Shown: positions 6,429 to 15,343 of the stretch, one piece after another
Layout of the letters: each line of letters begins with the position of its first letter
How positions within the stretch are numbered: position 1 is the stretch's first letter
Source: CAZOVK01 sp964583165
Lineage (GTDB): Bacteria > Bacillota > Clostridia > Lachnospirales > WRAX01
Assembly: GCA_964583165.1 (NCBI GenBank)
Contig: CAZOVK010000015.1
Span: 1-38,020 of the forward strand
Reading direction: 5' to 3'
Length of the DNA stretch: 38,020 bases
Made by a program: the position numbers and the translations under genes
The notes under the pieces: generated by a model
Seen by the model: only the letters and a program-made list of their open reading frames with translations
What the model was told of the DNA's origin: nothing
Database searches by the model: none

Positions 6429-8534
6429 ATGGGCTTGGGCAATATGCAGAGGTCGGCGGTGCGCTGGTTGGCTGTGTTTCTGTGCGTGGTGATTGGGTTC
6501 ACGGTTCTTTCGCGCATGGCTGACAGCGTGACGGTTGCGCGGGTTAAGACCGACACAGTGAAGTCGGGGTTTTTGACACATAGGGTCACGTTGCGTGGGG
6601 TGTTTGAGCCTGTGCGGGAGTTGGAAGTGACGGCAAGTTGGGATTTGCGCGTGGTTGAGGGGTTTGTGAAGACAGGGCAAACCGTGGCGGCGGGTGACGA
6701 ACTACTGGCGGTGGATTTAGATGAAGTCACAGAAAAGCTTGAACAGTTGAAGAATGAGCAGGCGATACGCATGATTAAGCTGGATTTGGCGGAGAGCGGT
6801 TTTGTCGGTAATGATGATGGGGCTGTCGCTGACGCACGATTCAAGCTTGAGAGGGCTAAAACAGATTATGAGAAGCTGTTAGTGGCATTAGAGCGGGAGA
6901 GATTAAGGGCTGACGAGGATTTAGCCGATGCGCAAACGGCTGTTGATGAAGCGGAAGCCGATTTCACCCACATTTATGGCAAGACACGTGATGAACTGAT
7001 TAAGGCGGCGCGGGAAAAGGTTGATGCGGCGCGTGAGGCGTCAGAGACCACAAGGGCGGCGGCCGATGAAGCAATAAAGGGCGCTAAGTATGCCTACGAA
7101 TTAGCACTGGCGCAAAACAAGGCGGCTGTGAAAGCGGCAGAAAACGACCTTGCGGACGCAAAAGAGCGGTTGGAGAAGGCGAAACGTTCATACGACAAGG
7201 CGGTTGAGAATCACGGCAAGCAAGGTGACGCATATTACAATGCGCAAAACGCGCTTTATTATGCCCAAACTCGACTGAATGGGGCGCTTGAGCGGTTAGC
7301 GAATCTGGAAAAGGAAGGGGCGGGGGCTGACGTGATAGCCCCCGCGCAGGCTGAGGTTACCGCGGCTGAACGCGCTGTTGAGGGGGCGCAGGCAAAGGTT
7401 AATTCCTTTGATTTAGACGATAAGAGCGCGGTTGATGAAGCCAAAGAAATTGTGGATGCTACTCAAAAGGCATATGACCGAGCGAAAGCGGCTTTGGCTG
7501 ATGCTCAAAAGCCCTCGCTGGATATTGAACGCGCCGAAGATGTTTTGAATGATACGGTAGATAAGCAGAATAGGGCCGTCGAGAAAGCCGAGGTTGCGTT
7601 ATTGAAAGCGGAGAACGAGTTGGCCGAAATCGAAGGTAACGAGGATTTTTCGGAAGAGGACGCAATAGCCGCCGCCCAAAAATCACTCGAACAAGCGCAA
7701 AGGGCGTTAACCGCGGCCTTGCGTAAGTTTGAGGATGGCATAGTAGCGGCTGATGAGCGTAGGGCTTCGGCTGAACGCGCGGTTGAAGACGCAAACAGGC
7801 AGTTGGAGGAAGCCCAAAAACAGAACACCGCGAATGCACGTGATAATGAGCGAAGCCGCAAGCAAAACGAAGCGGAAATGCTGGGGCTTTTAGCAGAAAT
7901 CAAGACGGCTGATAAGACAATCGGGTTATTAACTGAGTTGGCGACAAACGGTGGTAAGGTTTTATCACCCGTGGACGGCGTTGTTTTGGCGATTGCCGAG
8001 AATGGCGCGATTGCGCGAAATACTTTGCTTTGTAAGTTATCGCTGTCTGATGCGGGGTTTGGGTTTTCGGCTAAGATTGATGAGGATGACGCAAAGTACA
8101 TAGCTGTAGGTGATAAGGGGTTTTTGACCTACGCCGACCGCGGGAACACAAAGCGCATCGAGACCGCCATTACGTCAATCAGCCCGCCTGACGAAAACGG
8201 GGAGGTTGAGGTAATCAGCCGCTTGCCGGCCGCCGCTTACCCCGTCAAGGCTTCTGGCGAGTGGGTCATATCTAAGCAGTCGGAGAAGCAGAACGCATGT
8301 TTGCCGTTGTCGGCGTTGCATAGTGACGAGCTGGGCGAGTATGTGTTGGCTGTGCGTGATTCTAAGTCGGTTTTGGGTAATGAGCAAACCGTGGCGCGGG
8401 TGGCTGTAAGCGTGATTAGCCGCGACAGTCAGAAGATGTCGATTGAAGGCGCGTTCATGCGTGATGATTTGGTTGTGACGTTTTCGAACAAGCCGATTGC
8501 GGAGGGGGACAGGGTTTTTGTTCAAGGTTCGTAG
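6429..8534 (+). CDS. HlyD/MacA-like membrane fusion (adaptor) protein with very long coiled coil
   Basis: This protein of about 701 residues has an N-terminal membrane anchor (WLAVFLCVVIGFTVL), then the first half of a biotinyl-lipoyl-like domain (residues about 40-95, including GVFEPVRELEV and GFVKTGQTVAAGDELLAV). About 400 residues rich in Ala, Glu, Lys and Asp in heptad-like order follow. The second lipoyl half comes next (KVLSPVDGVVLAIAENGAI), then a beta-barrel/membrane-proximal region. Typical adaptors are 350-450 residues, so the coiled coil is unusually long. ATG 6429 has GAGGG six bases upstream; an in-frame TTG at 6423 is less well placed. It starts 12 bases after the lipoprotein and overlaps the next gene. 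Family partners are MacB/FtsX-type permeases, matching the next gene. Confidence 0.8.
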   Translation: MGLGNMQRSAVRWLAVFLCVVIGFTVLSRMADSVTVARVKTDTVKSGFLTHRVTLRGVFEPVRELEVTASWDLRVVEGFVKTGQTVAAGDELLAVDLDEVTEKLEQLKNEQAIRMIKLDLAESGFVGNDDGAVADARFKLERAKTDYEKLLVALERERLRADEDLADAQTAVDEAEADFTHIYGKTRDELIKAAREKVDAAREASETTRAAADEAIKGAKYAYELALAQNKAAVKAAENDLADAKERLEKAKRSYDKAVENHGKQGDAYYNAQNALYYAQTRLNGALERLANLEKEGAGADVIAPAQAEVTAAERAVEGAQAKVNSFDLDDKSAVDEAKEIVDATQKAYDRAKAALADAQKPSLDIERAEDVLNDTVDKQNRAVEKAEVALLKAENELAEIEGNEDFSEEDAIAAAQKSLEQAQRALTAALRKFEDGIVAADERRASAERAVEDANRQLEEAQKQNTANARDNERSRKQNEAEMLGLLAEIKTADKTIGLLTELATNGGKVLSPVDGVVLAIAENGAIARNTLLCKLSLSDAGFGFSAKIDEDDAKYIAVGDKGFLTYADRGNTKRIETAITSISPPDENGEVEVISRLPAAAYPVKASGEWVISKQSEKQNACLPLSALHSDELGEYVLAVRDSKSVLGNEQTVARVAVSVISRDSQKMSIEGAFMRDDLVVTFSNKPIAEGDRVFVQGS

Positions 8535-9420
8535 GTTTGGCGCGGTGATTGTGTTTGGCGTTTTGTTATGGTGTGTGTGTGGTTTCGCGGTATATCAGGT
8601 TAATCGGGTGGCGGGTGTTGTGGCGGCGCGGTTTGATAGCGCCGGGGTCAGCCCTGCCGCGCTCGACACCCAAATGGGGTTTTTGAGGGAAGACGGCGCG
8701 GTTGTGCCGAGGGTCACACTCTGGTTTGACGACAAGATTCGGCGCGTTTATGGGTATATCGAGGACGTTATCTTAGGGGATGTTGTTGCAGGAGGTTTTC
8801 CGACTAAGGGTGAAGAGGGAGCCTGTGCAGTCAGCACGGCTACAGCGTTTGAGAAATGGGGAAGTTTCGAGGTTATCGGGAAGACGCTCACGATTGACGG
8901 TGAGGACTATACGGTACGGGGCGTTATTGAGGACACGGAAGATTTGGTTGTGGCTCAGGTGGGAAGTGACGATTTAACCGAGTTTTCACATGTGGTAGTG
9001 CATGCGTCAGTTGAGGAAGCTAAGTTATTGTTCACGAAATTCGGTTTTGACGGCGCGGTTTTCATCGATTATTCATTGTGGGCATGGGCGGCCGCTAAGC
9101 TTCTTTGGTTGCCGGGTTATGTTCTGGCGTGTATGATAATTACTAGATTTTCACGCGGATTCTACGCCGTAATTGCTTCGTTTGTTTGGTTTCTCGTGTA
9201 TGAAAGCCCACGAATGCCACAAAACCTGATACCTAACAAATGGGCTGATTTAGCCTTTTGGGGAAGGACTGTCGGTAATGTGTTCGGGGATATTCGGGTG
9301 TGGCTCGAAGCCCCTACACATCTGGATTTCTTCATAATTATATGGCTGTTGGTGGGGTTGGTTGCGTCAATATGTGCGGTTGGGTTGCTTGCGTATGGGG
9401 GGAGAGGGCTTGCGGAATAG
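8518..9420 (+). CDS. MacB/FtsX-like membrane protein without ATPase domain
   Basis: This 300-residue protein has the topology of a MacB-type permease. One N-terminal membrane helix (AVIVFGVLLWCVCGFAVY) is followed by an extracytoplasmic domain of about 150 residues. That domain contains a MacB_PCD-like stretch (FEVIGKTLTIDGEDYTVRGV). Three further hydrophobic segments follow near residues 195-215, 222-238 and 272-293. No nucleotide-binding domain is fused, and the classical FtsX core motif is not obvious, so this is an inference from topology and the PCD-like motif. The proposed start is TTG 8518 with GGAGGGGG eight bases upstream, overlapping the adaptor gene by 17 bases; TTG 8497 is an alternative. 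Confidence 0.55.
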   Translation: MFKVRRFGAVIVFGVLLWCVCGFAVYQVNRVAGVVAARFDSAGVSPAALDTQMGFLREDGAVVPRVTLWFDDKIRRVYGYIEDVILGDVVAGGFPTKGEEGACAVSTATAFEKWGSFEVIGKTLTIDGEDYTVRGVIEDTEDLVVAQVGSDDLTEFSHVVVHASVEEAKLLFTKFGFDGAVFIDYSLWAWAAAKLLWLPGYVLACMIITRFSRGFYAVIASFVWFLVYESPRMPQNLIPNKWADLAFWGRTVGNVFGDIRVWLEAPTHLDFFIIIWLLVGLVASICAVGLLAYGGRGLAE

Positions 9421-10273
9421 AAGGCGAGGGAACGAATATTCGGGCGGGGTTGTGCCGTGGCTTTTCCTTGCGCCCAGTTTGGTTTTGATGGTAATATTTG
9501 TGCTTGTGCCGTTTCTTGACGTTGTGCGGAGGTCGTTCTTTTCGGCAATGGGCGGGCAGTTTGTGGGAATCGCGAATTACTTAACAGTGCTCAACAACGA
9601 GAGTTTCAGACTGGCGGCATCGAACACAGCGCGGTTTATTGCACTGTGTTTGCCGATTCTGATAGTTTTTTCGGTGGCGCTTGCGCTTTTGGTGAATGCG
9701 GGCGGGGATAGACGCGGGGTGTTCAAGACGACATTTCTTGTGCCACTCGCGATACCCGTTGCTTCGATTGTGTTGTTGTGGCGGGTTGTGTTTCATGGCA
9801 ATGGGCTTTTGAATGCCGCGATTGTGGGTTTCGGGCTTACGCCTGTTGACTGGATGAACGGAGAAACGGCACTGGGTGTACTGATTTTCAGTTATATATG
9901 GAAAAACGCAGGCTATAACATGATTCTGTGGCTGTCGGGTTTATCGGGCATTTCGCCCGCGCTTTACGAAGCCGCCTCGCTGGACGGCGCAGGGGCGTTT
10001 CAGAGGTTTCGGGCAATCACTATGCCAGCGCTTGTGCCAACGCTGTTTACTGTGGCGGCATTGTCTGTTTTGAACGCGTTTAAGGTGTTTCGTGAGGCGT
10101 ATTTGCTCGCGGGCTCCTACCCGCATGACTCGATTTATATGTTACAACACCTATTCAACAACTGGTTTTTGCGCCTTGATGTAGACAAGATGAGCGCGGG
10201 GGCTGTGATGATGGCGGCGGCCGTGTTTGTGTTGATTATGATTTTGCAAAGATTGTGGGGGCGTGAATCATGA
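9410..10273 (+). CDS. Sugar-type ABC transporter permease, MalF/UgpA-like
   Basis: This permease of about 287 residues has six predicted membrane helices, beginning with PWLFLAPSLVLMVIFVLVPF, the usual opening of carbohydrate permeases. The cytoplasmic EAA loop reads YEAASLDGAGAFQRFRAITMPALVP, including the conserved EAAxxDGA-x5-F and the IxxP spacing needed to dock on the ATPase. It pairs with the next gene to form the import channel. TTG 9410 is preferred because GGAG lies five bases ahead; it overlaps the previous gene by 11 bases. Other in-frame starts at 9362 and 9395 have poorer sites. Substrate unknown. Confidence 0.85.
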   Translation: MRNRRRGNEYSGGVVPWLFLAPSLVLMVIFVLVPFLDVVRRSFFSAMGGQFVGIANYLTVLNNESFRLAASNTARFIALCLPILIVFSVALALLVNAGGDRRGVFKTTFLVPLAIPVASIVLLWRVVFHGNGLLNAAIVGFGLTPVDWMNGETALGVLIFSYIWKNAGYNMILWLSGLSGISPALYEAASLDGAGAFQRFRAITMPALVPTLFTVAALSVLNAFKVFREAYLLAGSYPHDSIYMLQHLFNNWFLRLDVDKMSAGAVMMAAAVFVLIMILQRLWGRES

Positions 10274-11109
10274 AAAGGTGGCTGATATACGCGGCTTTGG
10301 CATTAGTTGCGCTGTTCGTGTGGGTTCCGCTGTGGCTTGTGATTTCGGGGGCGCTCATGGGCGCTGAGGAAGCCGCGTTAAACCTTGCGCCTGTTATGGC
10401 GAACAAAAACGGGTACGCGCTTTGGCCGCTGTTGCCGCAATACCCTGAGTTAAGCCCTATTGTGGGGCTGTTTCTTGATTCGCCGTCGTTCTTTGTGATG
10501 TTTTGGAACTCGTGTTTGCAGGTTTTGCCCGCCGTTGTGGGGCAGGTGTTGATTGGAGCTCCCGCGGCTTGGGCGTTCGCGAGATTTCAGTTTCGCGGGA
10601 AGAAGGTCTTGTTTTCGCTGTATATCGTGCTGATGCTCATGCCGTTTCAGGTGACCATGGTTTCTAATTATCTGGTTTTGGATTTGTTCGGGCTGTTGGA
10701 TTCGCACTTTGCGATTATCATACCAGCGGCTGTTTCGGCTTTTCCAGTGTTTATTATGACGCGATTTTTTGTGGCAATACCTAAGCCGCTCACAGAAGCC
10801 GCCGCGCTGGACGGCGCGAATGCGTTTCAGATTTTCTGGCATGTGGGTTTACCACTCGGCGCTCCGGGGATTCTGTCGGCTGTGGTGCTTGGGTTTTTGG
10901 AGTATTGGAACGCGCTCGAAGCGCCGCTTACGTTCTTGCGTGATGCGGTCAAGTGGCCGCTGTCGCTATATTTGCCCGCGATAACGGCCGATTCGGCGGG
11001 TTCGGCGTTGGTGGCTTCTGTTATAATGCTGATTCCCGCGCTTCTCGTGTTCTTGTTCGGGCAGAAGTATCTTGAACAGGGCATTGCAGCGGCGGGTTTG
11101 AAAGGGTAG
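10270..11109 (+). CDS. Sugar-type ABC transporter permease, MalG/UgpE-like
   Basis: This 279-residue permease overlaps the preceding permease by four bases (ATGA). Its N-terminal helix is followed by a loop of about 60 residues and then the permease core. The EAA loop is TEAAALDGANAFQIFWHVGLP, the MalG form. The motif MPFQVTMVSNYLVLDLFGLLD before it is also typical of carbohydrate permease 2. Together with the 9410 gene it forms a heterodimeric channel. The extracellular loop after the first helix (AEEAALNLAPVMANKNGYAL) is a little longer than in many homologs. Confidence 0.87.
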   Translation: MKRWLIYAALALVALFVWVPLWLVISGALMGAEEAALNLAPVMANKNGYALWPLLPQYPELSPIVGLFLDSPSFFVMFWNSCLQVLPAVVGQVLIGAPAAWAFARFQFRGKKVLFSLYIVLMLMPFQVTMVSNYLVLDLFGLLDSHFAIIIPAAVSAFPVFIMTRFFVAIPKPLTEAAALDGANAFQIFWHVGLPLGAPGILSAVVLGFLEYWNALEAPLTFLRDAVKWPLSLYLPAITADSAGSALVASVIMLIPALLVFLFGQKYLEQGIAAAGLKG

Positions 11110-11117
11110 GGGATATT

Positions 11118-12191
11118 TTGAGTGTTGTCAGTATTGAAAAGGTGAACAAGGTATATACGAATGGCGTTCATGCCGTCCGCGACATGGATATGCTCATAAA
11201 TGACGGTGAGTTTCTCGTGTTTGTGGGGCCTTCGGGCTGTGGCAAGACTACGCTGTTGCGCATGATTGCGGGGTTGGAGAGCGTTCAAAGTGGGGTTATA
11301 AGGCTAGATGATAGGGTGATTAACCGCGTTGAGCCGAAAAAACGCGATATGGCGATGGTGTTTCAGAATTACGCGCTGTACCCGACTATGAGTGTGGCGG
11401 ACAATATCGGGTTTCCGCTGAAGATGCGACGGGTGAAAAATGTTGAACGGGTTGGGCGTGTGAGTGATGTCGCGGCGCGTTTGGGGCTGACGGATTTGTT
11501 GAAGCGCCGCCCCGCCGAATTGTCTGGCGGTCAGCGTCAACGCGTGGCTTTAGCGCGGGCAATGATTCGTGAGCCGCGACTGTTTCTGATGGATGAGCCG
11601 CTGTCGAATCTCGATGCGAAACTGCGCGTTTCGACACGGCGCGAGATTGTGGCTTTACAGCGCGATTTGGGCGTGACGACGGTTTATGTGACGCATGACC
11701 AGGTTGAGGCCATGAGTATGGGTGACAGAATAGCCGTTATAAATGATGGAGAGCTTCAACAGATTGGCACGCCGCGTGAGTTATACGACACGCCCGCGAA
11801 TCTGTTCACGGCGGCGTTTATCGGGTCGCCGCAAATGAATATTTGGGAAGCGGAGGTTGTGAGCACGAATGGGCGAACGTGTTTGACTTGTGGGAATGCG
11901 CGATTTGAGGTTCATAATATACCGCAGGGCTTGGGAAAGAGGGCTTATGTGGGCATTCGCGCCGAGGATATACATTTTTTTGATAATGAGCACGGACATT
12001 TACATACACGAATCGGCGGAATTGAATTTTATGGGCGCGAAAATATGGTATACTTAGAATGTGAGGGGTTGGATGGGCTGACTGTGATGACGGGCGCGGA
12101 TTTCTCGGGTCTTGTCGGCGAGGCATGTTGTGTGAGGTTTGATGTGAATAGGTTACACTTTTTTGATATAGAAACAGGGCAAAGGGTATAG
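11118..12191 (+). CDS. ugpC: ABC transporter ATPase, UgpC/MsmX-like
   Basis: This 357-residue ATPase powers the import complex. It has Walker A GPSGCGKTT (residues 37-45), Q-loop VFQNYALYP (around Q83), signature LSGGQ (135-139), Walker B LFLMDE (155-160) and the switch His193 in VTHDQ. A C-terminal OB/TOBE regulatory domain (residues about 235-357) marks the MalK/UgpC/MsmX family. No second ATPase exists in the operon, so any work by the MacB-like protein would have to use this one or a distant ATPase. The start is TTG 11118 with AGGGG five bases upstream, eight bases after the permease stop. Confidence 0.92.
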   Translation: MSVVSIEKVNKVYTNGVHAVRDMDMLINDGEFLVFVGPSGCGKTTLLRMIAGLESVQSGVIRLDDRVINRVEPKKRDMAMVFQNYALYPTMSVADNIGFPLKMRRVKNVERVGRVSDVAARLGLTDLLKRRPAELSGGQRQRVALARAMIREPRLFLMDEPLSNLDAKLRVSTRREIVALQRDLGVTTVYVTHDQVEAMSMGDRIAVINDGELQQIGTPRELYDTPANLFTAAFIGSPQMNIWEAEVVSTNGRTCLTCGNARFEVHNIPQGLGKRAYVGIRAEDIHFFDNEHGHLHTRIGGIEFYGRENMVYLECEGLDGLTVMTGADFSGLVGEACCVRFDVNRLHFFDIETGQRV

Positions 12192-12202
12192 CGGGGGCAA
12201 AG

Positions 12203-12883
12203 ATGCGGGTTTTGATGGTTGAGGACGAGCGATACATGGCGGAGGCCGTCGCGAGTGTGCTCAAAAAGAACAACTATACGGTTGATTTGGCTTTTAACGG
12301 CGAGGACGGGTTAGACGCGGCGTTATCGGGTATTTATGATTTGGTGATTTTGGATATAAACCTGCCTAAGCGTGATGGGTTGAGCCTGCTTAGGGAGATG
12401 AGGGGCGCGGGGCTTTCTGTGCCTGTCATTTTGCTGACGGCAAAGGGTGAAACGGAGGACAAGGTGAAGGGGCTTGATTTCGGCGCGGATGATTATCTGG
12501 CGAAGCCGTTCAAGACAGATGAATTGTTGGCGCGGCTTAGGGCGTTGTCGCGCAGAAAGGCGGGGTTTATACCCCAGAGTGTGCTTACGTTTGGGGACAT
12601 TGAGTTGAACCCACACACGCTTATGTTACAGACAGAGCAGGCGCATTATAAGCTTACGTTGAAGGAGAGCCAGCTTTTGGAGTTACTAATCAACATGCGC
12701 GGGATGGTTATTTCCAAGAATGCGATAATCGAGAAGCTTTGGGGGTATGAAACCGAGGCCGAAGATAACCACGTAGAGGTTTATGTGTCGTTCTTGCGAA
12801 AGAAACTGTTAGCTATGCAGTCAAAAACGGTCATACAGACAATACGCGGCGTGGGCTACATGCTTACGGTGGGTAAGGGGTGA
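12203..12883 (+). CDS. OmpR-family response regulator
   Basis: This 226-residue regulator has a receiver domain with acidic pair at E7/D8, phosphoacceptor D51 in LVILDINLPKRDG, T79 and K101, and a C-terminal winged-helix DNA-binding domain (residues about 130-224, ending VQTIRGVGYML). It acts as a phosphorylation-controlled transcription factor binding tandem half-sites. It lies 11 bases after the ATPase gene and just before its kinase. The tandem TTTAAG box at the head of the operon is a probable target, which would give positive autoregulation. Confidence 0.93.
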   Translation: MRVLMVEDERYMAEAVASVLKKNNYTVDLAFNGEDGLDAALSGIYDLVILDINLPKRDGLSLLREMRGAGLSVPVILLTAKGETEDKVKGLDFGADDYLAKPFKTDELLARLRALSRRKAGFIPQSVLTFGDIELNPHTLMLQTEQAHYKLTLKESQLLELLINMRGMVISKNAIIEKLWGYETEAEDNHVEVYVSFLRKKLLAMQSKTVIQTIRGVGYMLTVGKG

Positions 12884-12887
12884 TTTT

Positions 12888-14165
12888 ATGTTTAAGGCCA
12901 TGCGGAATCGGTTGTTGATTTTGAATATGGTGATTATTTCGGTGTTGCTGTTGGGGGCGTTTTCTTCTATTTACGTGATGACCTATATAAATATAGATAA
13001 TGAGAACCGCGCAATGTTGTATAGCTCTAATTATACACAGGAGTTTGCGCCTATTGCGGCGGATGAAATTATTACGGGCGAGGTTTATATAACTATAAAA
13101 ATGGACGTGCGGCGCATTCGTATAATACTGGACGCTGAAAAGAATGTGGTCGGTCATGAGTCGGCGGCAGAGTACCCGGATGCGTTCTATGACGAGATAG
13201 CGGCAATGGCATTAAAGAGCGGCGGGAAGTTTTCATATGCAGATAGGCAGTGGATGAGTGATACAATAGGCATTTCGACAACAGCGGCATATGAAAGTGA
13301 TGACGGGAGTTATATTTTACATTTGAATGAAGAAGTCAACGAAATCTTGTTGTTGGATATAACGGACTCACAGGTATATATGTCGCAACTGTTGGTCGCG
13401 TTCTTTGTGATTGGTGTCATTTCGTTGTTGGTTATTTATTTCATCAGTCTGTTTTTCGCGAACCGCTCGATACGCCCAATAGCGGCGGCTTGGGACAAGC
13501 AGAAGCAGTTTATAGCCGACGCCTCGCATGAACTCAAAACGCCGATAACGATAATTGATGCGAATGTGGACGCGCTGATAGTTAATCAGCAAGAAACGAT
13601 AGAAAGTCAGATGAAATGGATTGATTATATCAGAGCAGAGAACGAGCGCATGAGCAAGCTGGTTACGAATCTGCTCTTTTTGGCGAAGCATGACGACAAC
13701 GGGGCGCGGGTTGAGTTGACAGTTGTTAATCTGTCTGAGATTCTGACAGATGTTTTGTTGCGCATGGAGGTTGTGTTATATGAAAAGGGTTTGAGGTTAG
13801 AGCGTGAAATCCCGCCTAGTGTGATGGCAAAGGCTGACGCTGAGAAGGTGAAGCAGGCGCTAATGATTCTTTTGGATAACGCGCTGAAATACACAGAGCA
13901 AAACGGGCTAATACGTGTGAGCGTGAAACAGACGCATAACGCGTGCTATATTACGGTTTTTAACACGGGCAAGGGTATAGAAAAAAAGGACACCGAGCGG
14001 ATTTTTGACCGCTTTTACCGCGCTGACGAATCGCGTGAGCATGATGGCGGTTATGGGTTGGGGTTGCCGATTGCGAGGGCTTGTGTTGAGAGTATGGGTG
14101 GGCATTTGACCGTTGAGAGTGAGTTGGGGCGACATGCAGCGTTTGTTTTTACACTGACTCGATAA
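12888..14165 (+). CDS. Membrane sensor histidine kinase
   Basis: This 425-residue kinase has membrane helices at residues about 9-32 and 167-190 flanking an extracytoplasmic sensor domain of about 135 residues without a family I recognise. The short linker (RSIRPIAAAWDKQKQFIA) is a reduced HAMP-like segment. The phosphorylated histidine is H214 in DASHELKTPI. The ATPase domain has the N box around N331 (LLDNALKYTE), G1 (NTGKGIE), F box (FDRFYRAD) and G2 (GGYGLGLPIA). GGGGTGA lies four bases before ATG 12888. It is the partner of the upstream regulator and closes the operon; no intrinsic terminator is visible after it. Confidence 0.92.
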   Translation: MFKAMRNRLLILNMVIISVLLLGAFSSIYVMTYINIDNENRAMLYSSNYTQEFAPIAADEIITGEVYITIKMDVRRIRIILDAEKNVVGHESAAEYPDAFYDEIAAMALKSGGKFSYADRQWMSDTIGISTTAAYESDDGSYILHLNEEVNEILLLDITDSQVYMSQLLVAFFVIGVISLLVIYFISLFFANRSIRPIAAAWDKQKQFIADASHELKTPITIIDANVDALIVNQQETIESQMKWIDYIRAENERMSKLVTNLLFLAKHDDNGARVELTVVNLSEILTDVLLRMEVVLYEKGLRLEREIPPSVMAKADAEKVKQALMILLDNALKYTEQNGLIRVSVKQTHNACYITVFNTGKGIEKKDTERIFDRFYRADESREHDGGYGLGLPIARACVESMGGHLTVESELGRHAAFVFTLTR

Positions 14166-14241
14166 TGTGCAAATTGTAAGCATATAATTGGAAGAGACTC
14201 GACTATTTGTGAAAAAATCAGTGACACTCACAATATGTTTA

Positions 14242-14270
14242 TTGACATTGAACAAACTCACGTGTAAAAT
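14242..14270 (+). promoter_or_regulatory. Sigma-A promoter of the peptide transporter operon
   Basis: TTGACA (14242-14247) and TAAAAT (14265-14270) are 17 bases apart, 54 bases before the first start codon. A small inverted repeat, ACTCA/TGAGT, spans the -10 and could be an operator. Confidence 0.65.
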
Positions 14271-14323
14271 GAGTGGTAGGATTGTAATGTTACCGCACTT
14301 TTTACATACAGCGAGGTATTTCA

Positions 14324-15343
14324 ATGAGTAGTGAAGAAAACATAACGCCCCCGAATGGTACGGAACCATTGATTGAGGTCAACGACCTCTTTGTTACCTA
14401 CACAACGGGCGGCGAGGTTGTACGTGCCGTCAACGGCATTTCTTTTGCGCTTGAAAAGGGTAAAACGCTCGGGCTTGTGGGCGAAACGGGCGCAGGCAAA
14501 ACGACGACGGCGCTCAGTATTTTGAAGCTTTTGCCGAAACTCACGGGCAAGATTGAAAGCGGCAGTATCATGTTCAACGGCAAGGACATAACGAAGGCGA
14601 CCGAAGCAGAGATGAGAAATGTCCGTGGGGAACTTATCGCAATGGTGTTTCAAGACCCCATGACGAGCCTTAACCCCGTTCTGACTGTCGGTGAACAGAT
14701 ACGCGAAGCGATTGCGCTACATATGAAGATTAGCCGCGCCGAAACGGAAGCCAGAGTTGAGGAGATTTTGGAACTCGTGGGCATTCCGGCGGCGAGAAAG
14801 AATGAGTATCCACATCAATTTTCGGGTGGCATGAAACAGCGCGTTGTTATTGCAATTGCGTTGGCTTGTGACCCTATGTTGTTGTTGGCTGACGAGCCGA
14901 CGACGGCGCTTGATGTTACGATTCAGGCGCAAATTCTCGATATGATGGACGCGCTCAAACATAAGCTTAAAACGGCGATTCTCTTAATAACGCATGACCT
15001 CGGCGTTGTGGCAGAATTTTGTGATTATGTGGCGATTATGTATGCGGGCGAGATTGTCGAAGCGGGGAGCGCGAAACAGATTTTTGAAGCCAAGGAGCAT
15101 CACCCATACACAATCGGTTTGTTCAGCTCCATACCCGATTTGACAATTGAGAGCCGCCGCCTGAACCCCATTGACGGGCTTATGCCCGACCCGACAGAGT
15201 TGCCACCGGGTTGTAAGTTTCACCCGCGTTGCCCTCACGCGTTGGAGGTTTGCAAGAGCAACGAACCCGCCGAGCGCGTGGTTGACGGACATAGGATTAA
15301 ATGTCACCTCTATTCACAGGCTGAAAAGGGGGTAAGCAAATGA
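14324..15343 (+). CDS. dppD: Peptide ABC transporter ATPase, DppD/OppD-like
   Basis: This 339-residue ATPase has Walker A GETGAGKTT (53-61), Q-loop VFQDPMTSLNP, signature FSGGMKQRV (around 166-174), Walker B LLLADE and LLITHD switch histidine. The C-terminal region has the oligopeptide-transporter extension (GLMPDPTELPPGCKFHPRCP and later cysteines) that in some homologs binds an iron-sulfur cluster. It works as a heterodimer with the next gene product. It is the first gene of a five-gene transporter operon in the order D-F-A-B-C and overlaps dppF by four bases. Confidence 0.92.
   Translation: MSSEENITPPNGTEPLIEVNDLFVTYTTGGEVVRAVNGISFALEKGKTLGLVGETGAGKTTTALSILKLLPKLTGKIESGSIMFNGKDITKATEAEMRNVRGELIAMVFQDPMTSLNPVLTVGEQIREAIALHMKISRAETEARVEEILELVGIPAARKNEYPHQFSGGMKQRVVIAIALACDPMLLLADEPTTALDVTIQAQILDMMDALKHKLKTAILLITHDLGVVAEFCDYVAIMYAGEIVEAGSAKQIFEAKEHHPYTIGLFSSIPDLTIESRRLNPIDGLMPDPTELPPGCKFHPRCPHALEVCKSNEPAERVVDGHRIKCHLYSQAEKGVSK

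Noticed and set aside
5994..6680. Antisense open frame of 228 codons across the lipoprotein/adaptor junction.
   Set aside because: Its His/Arg/Pro/Gln-rich composition is that of a shadow frame and it spans two well-supported genes.
7505..8101. Antisense Ser/Ala-rich frame inside the adaptor gene.
   Set aside because: Composition is the mirror of the Ala/Glu-rich coiled coil; no start site.
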